Source: JAVKSL01 sp039583695
GTDB lineage: Bacteria > Actinomycetota > Acidimicrobiia > Acidimicrobiales > JAJPHD01
NCBI GenBank assembly: GCA_039583695.1
Contig: JAVKSL010000075.1
Coordinates: 1-12,664, forward strand
Direction: 5' to 3'
DNA length: 12,664 nt
Shown: in pieces, positions 5,521-12,143 of the stretch
Layout of the letters: every line of letters starts with the position of its first letter
Position numbering within the stretch: position 1 is the stretch's first letter
Program-made: the position numbers and the translations under genes
The notes under the pieces: model-generated
What the model was told of the DNA's origin: nothing
Seen by the model: only the letters and a program-made list of their open reading frames with translations
Databases searched by the model: none

Positions 5521-7296
5521 TTGACCGCTCCCAGACTTAGCGTGGAGAGGTTGGGGGTAACCTACCCCGGACCTCCCGGGGTGAGGGCCCTCGCCGGCAT
5601 TGACCTCTCGCTGCGGGCCGGGAGCTGCCTTTGCCTGCTTGGCGAGTCAGGCTCGGGAAAATCCACGCTCGCCCGGGCCCTTATCGGCCTTCTCCCAGGT
5701 GCCGAGGTCACTGGTAGGATACTGCTGGACGGTGTCGAGATGTCCGACCAGGCCAGCTGGGAGCGCGCACGCTGGCGCCAGGTCTCTATCGTCATGTCAT
5801 CGGGCACCGCGCTCAACCCGGTGCTGAGGATAGGCGACCAGGTTGCTGAGCCGGTTCGGATTCACAACGGGGCCAAGAAGCCAGCCTCAGAGGCCGCTGC
5901 ATGCTCGCTGCTCGAGCTGGTCGGGCTCGGGGCGTGGGCCGCACAGCGCTACCCCCGTGAGCTGTCGACGGGCCAGCGCCGGCTGGCCATGATTGCGATC
6001 GCGCTGGCTTGCGACGCGCCACTCATGCTGCTGGACGAGCCGACATCAGGGCTCGACCCCCAGACTCGCTCCGAGGTGCTGGAGCTGCTCGGTCGCCTCC
6101 GCGACGAGGGCCGCAGCCTTTTGATGCTCACTCACGACGTGGCCGCCGCCCGCGTGCTGGCTGACGAGGCCATGATCTTGTATCGGGGCTGGGTGCCGGA
6201 GCGCGGGCCGGCTGATAGGGTCCTCGGCGACCCCCGGCATCCTTACAGCTTCGGCCTGCTCAACGCCAATCCCGATCTGGGCTCGGTTAAGGACTTGCGG
6301 GGCATTCGGGGGGACCCTCCGGACCCGAGTGAGATCGCTTGTGGCTGCCCGTTCGTCGATCGTTGCACCCAGGCAGTCGAGGTCTGTGCAGTTACGCCGC
6401 CGCCCGGTGTCGCTCCCGCCGGAGAGGACGGCGAGCGGCTCGTCGCCTGCCACCGCGGTGGGCTCGTGGCAGTTCTGGAGGTGAAGGCAGTCTCCAAGAG
6501 CTACGTCCTGGGTGCCGGGATACTTCGTAGGCAGGCCATTGAGGCGCTTGTCGAGGCAAGTCTCACAATCCGTGAGTCCGAGGTGGTAGGGCTCGTGGGC
6601 CGTAACGGCGCTGGGAAGTCCACGCTGGCACAGATCGCCGCCCACCTGCTCGAGTCAGACTCAGGCGAGGTCCGACTCGAGGGCCGGACCTTGTCGGGGC
6701 TTCACGGGGCAGAGAGCAAGCAGGCCAGGGCCCGGGTCCAGATGCTGTTTCCCGATCCGCTCGAGGCGCTGTCCGCCAGGCTTACGGTCGGCCAGGCGGT
6801 GCGCGAGCCCCTGGACGTCCAGCAGGTCGGAGACCCTGCCTGGCGCGACGAGGAGGTGACTCGCCTGCTCACCCAGGTTCGGCTCCCCGCGGCGGCAGTC
6901 GTCGGTCGCCACACCCACGAGCTGTCCACCGGCCAGCTCCAGCGGGTGGCGCTGGCAAGGGCGCTCGCGCTGGCACCCAAGCTGCTTGTGGCCGACGAGC
7001 CGGTGGAGTGCCTGGATCCCTCGGAGCGGGCCAAGGTCCTCCAACTTCTCAAGAGCGTCCAGGTCGAGCGGGGCATGGCCATGCTGGTCGTCTCGCACGA
7101 CCTCGCTGTCGTGCTCCGAATCGCCGACCGGGTGCTCGTCATGGACGCCGGGCATATCGTGGAAGAGGCATCGAGCACGGAACTGCTCAGGCGTCCCTCC
7201 CACGAGGCGACGCGCCAGCTGCTCGAGGCCAGTGGCGCTGAGCCCACCTGGTGGCCGCGCGAGGATCGTGTCATCGAGGATGTAGTGGGGCTATAG
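5521..7296 (+). CDS. Fused dual-domain ABC ATPase (DppD-DppF type)
   Basis: A 591-residue protein with two complete nucleotide-binding domains, doing the work of the separate DppD and DppF subunits. Half 1: Walker A GESGSGKS (41-48), signature LSTGQ (148-152), Walker B LMLLDEP (168-174), switch His205. Half 2: Walker A GRNGAGKS (360-367), signature LSTGQ (468-472), Walker B LLVADEP (488-494), switch His525. Between them lies the oligopeptide-transporter C-terminal region with HPY (240-242) and a cysteine cluster (Cys274, 276, 282, 289, 310); in some DppD proteins such cysteines bind an Fe-S cluster. Oddly, the Q-loop glutamine is missing in both halves: Met92 stands in its place in half 1 (IVMSSGTALNP, 90-100) and Pro411 in half 2 (MLFPDP, 408-413). 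The TTG start is inferred from GAGGG overlapping the upstream stop codon. Confidence 0.93.
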   Translation: MTAPRLSVERLGVTYPGPPGVRALAGIDLSLRAGSCLCLLGESGSGKSTLARALIGLLPGAEVTGRILLDGVEMSDQASWERARWRQVSIVMSSGTALNPVLRIGDQVAEPVRIHNGAKKPASEAAACSLLELVGLGAWAAQRYPRELSTGQRRLAMIAIALACDAPLMLLDEPTSGLDPQTRSEVLELLGRLRDEGRSLLMLTHDVAAARVLADEAMILYRGWVPERGPADRVLGDPRHPYSFGLLNANPDLGSVKDLRGIRGDPPDPSEIACGCPFVDRCTQAVEVCAVTPPPGVAPAGEDGERLVACHRGGLVAVLEVKAVSKSYVLGAGILRRQAIEALVEASLTIRESEVVGLVGRNGAGKSTLAQIAAHLLESDSGEVRLEGRTLSGLHGAESKQARARVQMLFPDPLEALSARLTVGQAVREPLDVQQVGDPAWRDEEVTRLLTQVRLPAAAVVGRHTHELSTGQLQRVALARALALAPKLLVADEPVECLDPSERAKVLQLLKSVQVERGMAMLVVSHDLAVVLRIADRVLVMDAGHIVEEASSTELLRRPSHEATRQLLEASGAEPTWWPREDRVIEDVVGL

Positions 7297-7347
7297 TGAG
7301 CCCTGCACCGGCGTCCGCCAGGGACGGGACATAAGGGGAGACTCCAG

Positions 7348-9003
7348 ATGCTTGGAAAAAGATTCAGGGCCATCTTCGCGGTGTGCGCGTCCGCCACACT
7401 TCTCGCCGCGTGCTCCTCGACGAGTCCCCCGGCACCGAGCCCTAGTGCTGCGGGGATCACGCTGCGAGTGGCGGGCGAGACCGGAGGTGGCTATCCAACT
7501 CCGTACGGGGCCATCCGTGGCCCTGGTTGGCTGCTATCCAGCTTTATATTCGACACGCTGGCGGTCCCCGACGTAACGGGCCAGCCGAAGCCGTGGTTGG
7601 CCAAGTCCTGGCAGGTATCGCCTGACGGCAAGACTTGGACCTTCCAGCTGCACAAGGCCACCTGGCAGGACGGCAAGCCGCTCACCTCGGCCGACGTCGT
7701 GTTCAGCTTCAACTACGACCTCCACGGCCCCGGGGCCGGGACGCGCGTCGGACAGGGTCTCAGCTACATCAAGAGCGTGACGGCTGACGGGCCGGAGACC
7801 GTGGTGTTCAAGCTTGCCTCCGCCGAACCGGGCTTTTTGTCGTCAATCTCCGGATTCAACGGTGTGCCCATCATCCCCGAGCACATATGGTCTCACGTGA
7901 CCGACCCCGCTCACTTCCAGGGATCTCAGGCGCTGGTCGGTTCGGGCCCTTACCGGCTGAAGAGCTTCAATCTGAGCACCGGATCGTACGACTTCGTGGC
8001 CAACAACAACTTCTATCTGGGCAAGCCGGTCGTGCAGCAGCTTCAGCTGGTGCCGGAGTCCAACCCCCTGCTGGCGCTCGAGCAGGGCCAGCTGGACGAG
8101 GCGAGCTCAGGCAATGGCGTGGTCCCGCAGTCCCTGTTCCAAAAGCTGCTGAGTGAGAAGTTCAAGCTGCTCACCGCACCGGGTCAGTTCAACGAGGCTC
8201 TGTTCTTCAACCTGGCCTCAGGCTTCCCGTACAACCAGGTAGCGTTCCGTCAAGCGGTGGCGTACGCTCTTGACCGCCCACAAATGCTGAAGCTGCTGGC
8301 CGACGGTCTCGGGGTTCCTGGTAGCGCGGGCGGCCTCGGGCCGGCCAACCCCTACCTGGACACGAACCTACCGTCCTATGCCTACGATCCAACAAAGGCT
8401 GCGACTCTGCTGAACCAGGCCGGCCTCAAGCTCCCCAAGGGCGCTGCCTTCCGTGTGAACCCCAACGGCTCGCCGCTCACGATACCCTTGCTCACCAGCT
8501 CTAGTGACGATCAGGTGGCCCAGCTGGTGCAGCAGTACCTGCGTGCTGTGGGGCTGAACGTGGCGATCACCGCAGTGGACCAACCCACCTCGGACGCAGC
8601 GGATGCCGCGGGCCACTACAAGATGGCCATCGTGCACTTTGGCGGCTTGTCGATGGATCCCGATATCCTGACTCAGCGATTCGACTCGAACTTCAAGGGG
8701 CATTCGTTCACCTCGGTCCATGGATTCGACAACGCGGCCTTTAACGCCCTTGCAACTCAGCAGGCCACCACCACCAACCCCGCCAAGCGCAGGCAGCTGG
8801 TCGACCAGATGCAGGTGATCCTGGCCAACGCGCTGCCCCAGCTTCCCTTGTACGTGCCCGAGCAGGTCAGCTTCGCCAACACCAAGGTATTCAGCGCTTG
8901 GGCTTATACCCCCAACTGCCCTCCCTGCGGGGTGTGGGGCAACGAGCACACACTTGTCACGGGCAGCGCCAGCCCCGTTCCCAGTGGCGGTCCGAGCGTA
9001 TGA
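7348..9003 (+). CDS. Substrate-binding lipoprotein of peptide/nickel-type ABC importer (SBP family 5)
   Basis: A 551-residue extracytoplasmic binding protein. The N-terminus is a lipoprotein signal: basic MLGKRFR, a hydrophobic stretch, and lipobox LAAC with Cys22 as the lipidated residue, followed by a Ser/Pro-rich tether. The mature part shows the SBP_bac_5 pattern, notably LAKSWQVSPDGKTWTFQLH and TSADVVFSFNY in the first third, and the C-terminal LPQLPLYVPEQVSFAN. A Cys524-x2-Cys527 pair near the C-terminus could form a disulfide; I do not know it as a family feature. The ATG has AAGGGGAG 7 nt upstream, a stronger site than the other genes of the operon, which fits the usual excess of binding protein over membrane subunits. 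It lies 51 nt after the ATPase gene and is last in the operon. Family members bind peptides, nickel complexes, opines or sugars; nothing here selects one. Confidence 0.93.
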   Translation: MLGKRFRAIFAVCASATLLAACSSTSPPAPSPSAAGITLRVAGETGGGYPTPYGAIRGPGWLLSSFIFDTLAVPDVTGQPKPWLAKSWQVSPDGKTWTFQLHKATWQDGKPLTSADVVFSFNYDLHGPGAGTRVGQGLSYIKSVTADGPETVVFKLASAEPGFLSSISGFNGVPIIPEHIWSHVTDPAHFQGSQALVGSGPYRLKSFNLSTGSYDFVANNNFYLGKPVVQQLQLVPESNPLLALEQGQLDEASSGNGVVPQSLFQKLLSEKFKLLTAPGQFNEALFFNLASGFPYNQVAFRQAVAYALDRPQMLKLLADGLGVPGSAGGLGPANPYLDTNLPSYAYDPTKAATLLNQAGLKLPKGAAFRVNPNGSPLTIPLLTSSSDDQVAQLVQQYLRAVGLNVAITAVDQPTSDAADAAGHYKMAIVHFGGLSMDPDILTQRFDSNFKGHSFTSVHGFDNAAFNALATQQATTTNPAKRRQLVDQMQVILANALPQLPLYVPEQVSFANTKVFSAWAYTPNCPPCGVWGNEHTLVTGSASPVPSGGPSV

Positions 9004-9021
9004 GCCCCCACTTCTAGGTGG

Positions 9022-9042
9022 CGAGGCGGGAGGAGAGCCTCG
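9022..9042. terminator. Hairpin terminator between convergent genes
   Basis: CGAGGC (9022-9027) and GCCTCG (9037-9042) form a 6-bp GC-rich stem with a 9-nt loop. It lies in the 44 nt between the stops of the binding-protein gene (+) and the Asp-box protein gene (-) and could serve both. No T-tract follows on either strand, which is common in high-GC bacteria. Confidence 0.45.
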
Positions 9043-9047
9043 ACTAA

Positions 9048-10541
9048 CTAACGCTTGGCCCGTCGGGTGCTCAGCGAAAGTGCCCAGATCAGGCTGCAGC
9101 CCAGGGCCGCCAACGCCGCGACCCCGGCTCCAACCAACTCCGGGGCCCGAGGACCCGGTCCGGGCGTGGCGGCGGTCGAGGTGACGATGTCCTGGCGCCC
9201 GGTGGCCTCGGTGCCAAGGACGCTGTCGGCCCAGGCGACCTGCACCTCAGCTGGTGTGGCCGCGATGCCGAGGTGCGAGCCGAGGTCGGCCGGGAGGTTC
9301 CCGCCGAAGGTGGGCCCGACCCTCGAGTCGAATGGATCCGACGACAGCTTGACTATGGAGAAGCTGGCGCCACGGTCCGTGGAGGTGGCCAGGTACGCGT
9401 CGGTGTAGTGGTCGCTCAAGGCCTGCAAGAACGCTACGTCGACCCGCCCACCACCCGGCGCGGCGATTGCGGGCAGCCAGTCTGATGTCCCGGGAACTCC
9501 CGGGGCGGGAGACTGGATCACGATAGGGGACGACCACGCGGCCCCCCCGTCGTTGGACCTTGCCATCATGACTCTTTCGGCGCCACCGCGGTTGCTCCAG
9601 GCCAGGTAAAGCTGGCCTCCCGGCGAGGATGCCAGGGACGGGAAAATGTTGTCGAAGAGGTTGTAGTCCTGGTGTGCCACCACCGAGCGGGCCACCACCA
9701 CCGGAGCGGCGAAGCCCGAACCCTGGACCCTGCTGACAACCAGGTCGTAAAGGTTGCTGGCTTGGGTCGCGGTCGGGCTGGCACCGAAGTCCTCGTAGGC
9801 CACTACCAGAGCCCCGCCCTGGTCGAGAACCGGGGTGGGTGACCCAACCTCCTGACCTGATGGGCTGACCTCGACGGGAGCGGAGAACCTCCTCCCGCCG
9901 TCTGCGGACTCGGCGCTGAGTATCCTCGTGGTGGCCGAGCTGAGATGCGTTCCCGAGGTCGACAACTGCAGCCAAGTCAGACGGACCTCGCCGTGGGTAC
10001 CGACCAGTATCCGGGGTTGGAAGGCGTCGGGTCCGGCCACCTGCACGGGCGCGCTGAGGTGGGCGCCGCCGTCGTTGGAGCGGACCAGCCACATGGCGTC
10101 GGGTACGTTCATCCGGCCAGCCAGGCTGTCGTACACCACGTAGAGCGAACCGTCCGGACCGAAGGCCGCGTCGGGGAAGAAGGGCTTGTGGTGACCTGGC
10201 GGAAGGGGCAGGGTGACGGCGCTCCAAGTGAGGCCGCGATCGGAGCTACGGGCCAGCTCCGAGCTGAGCGCCGGGCGATCCTGGCGGTAGACCACGACCA
10301 GGTCGGAGGGTGCCTGGGGATCTCTCGCGACTGTCGGTGTGCTGAACGCATCGATGATGCCCGCGGGGTTAACGAACATGTTGGCTCCCACGGAAACCGA
10401 GCGTGGCGCCAGGCCCAGATAGGTCAGCCCACCGGCTGTAGCGACGAGAGCTACCGCTGCCCCAGCAAGCCAACCGGATGCCCTGCGGCGAACCTGCCTA
10501 GGGGGCTCAGCCACCAGAGGCAGGGTAGTACCGCTGGTCAC
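9048..10541 (-). CDS. Membrane-anchored Asp-box (BNR) beta-propeller protein, sialidase-like fold
   Basis: A 497-residue protein with five Asp-box motifs (S-x-D-x-G-x-[TSARH]-[WF]) at about residues 99-106, 155-162, 212-219, 329-336 and 387-394. This pattern is typical of sialidase-like propellers and of many non-enzymatic surface proteins. A membrane segment near the N-terminus (about 22-44, preceded by RRR) and another near the C-terminus (about 468-490, followed by STRRAKR) place the propeller outside with both ends inside. I could not identify the arginine triad or Tyr/Glu nucleophile of true sialidases, so I do not call it an enzyme. The GTG start at 10541 lies inside the kelch gene (35-nt overlap). 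Another GTG at 10514, overlapping that stop by only 8 nt, would shorten the protein by 9 residues. Neither has a strong ribosome-binding site, which suggests translational coupling. Confidence 0.82.
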   Translation of the reverse strand: MTSGTTLPLVAEPPRQVRRRASGWLAGAAVALVATAGGLTYLGLAPRSVSVGANMFVNPAGIIDAFSTPTVARDPQAPSDLVVVYRQDRPALSSELARSSDRGLTWSAVTLPLPPGHHKPFFPDAAFGPDGSLYVVYDSLAGRMNVPDAMWLVRSNDGGAHLSAPVQVAGPDAFQPRILVGTHGEVRLTWLQLSTSGTHLSSATTRILSAESADGGRRFSAPVEVSPSGQEVGSPTPVLDQGGALVVAYEDFGASPTATQASNLYDLVVSRVQGSGFAAPVVVARSVVAHQDYNLFDNIFPSLASSPGGQLYLAWSNRGGAERVMMARSNDGGAAWSSPIVIQSPAPGVPGTSDWLPAIAAPGGGRVDVAFLQALSDHYTDAYLATSTDRGASFSIVKLSSDPFDSRVGPTFGGNLPADLGSHLGIAATPAEVQVAWADSVLGTEATGRQDIVTSTAATPGPGPRAPELVGAGVAALAALGCSLIWALSLSTRRAKR

Positions 10542-11982
10542 AGCTCTGGGCGACGGGGGGATTACCTGGGAAAGCGGTGTCGCCAGCTACCTCCAGGACG
10601 CTGCCGTCATTGAGCACAGCCGCCTCCAGCCCGCTCCGCGCGCAGCCCATGGATCCTGCCGACCTCCAGGTCGAGCTCTGCGGGTCGAAGAGCTCGGCTG
10701 AAGCCAAGGAGCTGACGGAGCCCTGGTTGTCGGTCTCGCCGCCAGCGACCAGCACCGAGCCATTGTGCAGGGTCGCGACCGCAGCCCCCGAGCGCGGAGT
10801 CGACATCGGTGGCAGGGCAGTCCACGAGCCAGTGAGCGGGTTGAAGCGTTCCACGGTCCTGAGGGTGGTGAGGCCGTCGGTGCCACTCGCACCGCCTGCC
10901 ACCATCACCGTCCCGTCGGGCAGCAGGGCAGCCACCTGATCGGCCCGGCTCTCGCCCATCTTGCCTGCCCCGACGAATGCGCCCACCGTCGGGTCATAGA
11001 TCTCGGCGCTTGACAACGGGGGGTACTGAAGGCCGGTGGGGCTGTGCACACCAGGGCCACCGAGCCCTCCGGCGATCAGGACCCGGCCATCTTTGAGCAG
11101 CGTGGCGCTGGCCTCGAACCTAGCCACGGTCATGGAGCCGGTCACCGACCACTTCGCCGTGGCAGGGTTATAGATTTCGGCGCTGGATACCGGGATGATT
11201 GTCTGGCCGGCCCCGCTGCCCGCCCGGCCAGCGCTGGTGGTGCCCCCGGTGGCAAGCACGTTCCCGCCTGGTAGCAGCGTGAGGGTGTTGTCGAGCCGGG
11301 GTATGCGCATGGAGCCGGTCACCGACCACCTCCCCGTAGCGGGGTTGTAGAGCTCGGCGCTGGCAAGGATGTGTTGCCCCGCGACACCCCCGGCAACCAG
11401 GACCCGGCCGTCAGCCAGCAGTACTGCGCTCGCGCCGCGCCTGGCCGTCAGCATGGTGCCCGTGGGGACCCAACTACCCGTACTCGGGTTGTACAGCTCT
11501 GCAGACGCCACCGGGATCTGACTGACCCCCCCGCCCGCAGCCAGGACCATGCCGCTCTTGAGCGCCACCAGCGCCGTGGTTCCCTGGATCTGAATCGGGC
11601 TTGGCTGGCTGACCCACCGGCCGAGCGGCGGCAACGCGACGCGAGCCTTTGGATTCCCCCCCCCCGTCAGTAGCACGCCGGTAATGATCGCGGCTATCGC
11701 CAGCACGATACCCGTACCGCCCAGGACCCATGCCCAGCGCGACTTGCCCCTCGACACGCGCACTTCGACAGGAGCCGAGCATGGCCGGCACTTGGTCCCG
11801 ACCTCGGTGCGGACCAGGCACTTCGGACAGATCGGCTGGCCACAGTCTGCGCAGGTTATCCGAGTTTGCGTACCGTGGACGACACAGGGCATCGCCGACG
11901 CAGGCCTAGACACCTCGGCTCGGAGCCGTCCTGGGGGACTCTTGTCTGGGGGGCTGGGGCTCTTGGAGTCGGGATTCACCAA
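10507..11982 (-). CDS. Zinc-finger / transmembrane / kelch-repeat beta-propeller protein
   Basis: A 491-residue protein in three parts. First, a cytoplasmic B-box-like zinc finger at 33-68: Cys33-x2-His36, Cys44-x2-Cys47, Cys52-x2-Cys55, Cys65-x2-Cys68, resembling the finger before many actinobacterial rhomboid proteases. Second, one membrane helix at about 83-106, preceded by basic residues, so the C-terminus is outside. Third, a kelch propeller from about 122 to the end. Its strands ending in VLVAGG-like sequence lie near 146, 194, 242, 301, 359, 410 and 462; its AELYNP-like strands near 161, 209, 268, 326, 377, 429 and 482. The offset suggests seven blades, with one blade closed by N- and C-terminal strands. 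Cys447 and Cys481 are the only ectodomain cysteines. The start is TTG at 11982 or GTG at 11979. A G10 tract encodes Gly107-109. Confidence 0.85.
   Translation of the reverse strand: MVNPDSKSPSPPDKSPPGRLRAEVSRPASAMPCVVHGTQTRITCADCGQPICPKCLVRTEVGTKCRPCSAPVEVRVSRGKSRWAWVLGGTGIVLAIAAIITGVLLTGGGNPKARVALPPLGRWVSQPSPIQIQGTTALVALKSGMVLAAGGGVSQIPVASAELYNPSTGSWVPTGTMLTARRGASAVLLADGRVLVAGGVAGQHILASAELYNPATGRWSVTGSMRIPRLDNTLTLLPGGNVLATGGTTSAGRAGSGAGQTIIPVSSAEIYNPATAKWSVTGSMTVARFEASATLLKDGRVLIAGGLGGPGVHSPTGLQYPPLSSAEIYDPTVGAFVGAGKMGESRADQVAALLPDGTVMVAGGASGTDGLTTLRTVERFNPLTGSWTALPPMSTPRSGAAVATLHNGSVLVAGGETDNQGSVSSLASAELFDPQSSTWRSAGSMGCARSGLEAAVLNDGSVLEVAGDTAFPGNPPVAQSCDQRYYPASGG
11131..11329. repeat. 22-bp direct repeat inside the kelch gene
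   Basis: An identical 22-nt stretch beginning CATGGAGCCGGTCACC occurs at 11131-11152 and 11308-11329, 177 nt (59 codons) apart and in the same frame. It encodes the same turn (VTGSM) of adjacent kelch blades. It reflects blade duplication and could allow recombination that adds or removes one blade. Confidence 0.7.
11656..11665 (-). repeat. G10 homopolymer in the kelch coding sequence
   Basis: Ten consecutive C on the plus strand (G on the coding strand) encode the end of Thr106 and Gly107-Gly109, directly after the membrane helix. Loss or gain of one base would shift the frame before the whole ectodomain. Confidence 0.95.
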
Positions 11983-12018
11983 GACGACAGGTTACTCCGC
12001 TGCTGGGCTGTCTCGTCA

Positions 12019-12043
12019 GTCCACGTGGTGGCCTCCCGTGGAC
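12019..12043. repeat. 7-bp inverted repeat upstream of the kelch gene
   Basis: GTCCACG (12019-12025) and CGTGGAC (12037-12043) are exact inverses with an 11-nt spacer. It lies 37-61 nt upstream of the kelch start, where an operator could sit, and directly next to the larger terminator-like hairpin. Confidence 0.5.
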
Positions 12044-12045
12044 AC

Positions 12046-12085
12046 AGACGGCGTGGCCCCCAATGTGGTGGGGGCCACGCCGTCT
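12046..12085 (-). terminator. Strong perfect hairpin, probable terminator of the right-edge gene
   Basis: The arms AGACGGCGTGGCCCCC (12046-12061) and GGGGGCCACGCCGTCT (12070-12085) are perfectly complementary over 16 bp with an 8-nt loop (12062-12069). It begins 58 nt past the stop codon of the gene at the right edge. There is no T-tract after it, so it would act as a hairpin-only terminator as often seen in high-GC bacteria. It would also shield the kelch promoter from read-through. Confidence 0.7.
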
Positions 12086-12143
12086 CACTTGCATCTGCAG
12101 GAGCGAAACTGCTCCACTCACGCGGATGCTAATTGCTGAATTG

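Larger units (their letters stand above)
11983..12143. other. Intergenic region between surface-protein genes
   Basis: These 161 nt hold two adjacent inverted repeats (12019-12043 and 12046-12085) and should contain the promoter of the kelch/Asp-box gene pair, read leftward. I could not identify a clear -35/-10 pair; GGAG lies 12-15 nt before the kelch start, farther than usual. Confidence 0.5.

Noticed and set aside
6046..6645. 199-codon minus-strand frame
   Set aside because: It is antisense to the fused ATPase with no coherent domain pattern or start signal.
8368..8949. 193-codon minus-strand frame
   Set aside because: It is antisense to the binding-protein gene in the complementary codon phase, a typical high-GC shadow.
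9247..10227. 326-codon minus-strand frame inside the Asp-box gene
   Set aside because: It is an alternative frame of the same strand, strongly Arg/Gly/Pro-rich, while the other frame shows five clear Asp-box motifs.
9048..10541. Calling the Asp-box protein an active sialidase
   Set aside because: The Asp-box motifs show the fold only. The catalytic arginine triad and the Tyr/Glu pair could not be identified.
12019..12085. CRISPR or attachment-site interpretation of the inverted repeats
   Set aside because: There are only two different hairpins, no repeated unit with spacers, and no integrase or tRNA nearby.
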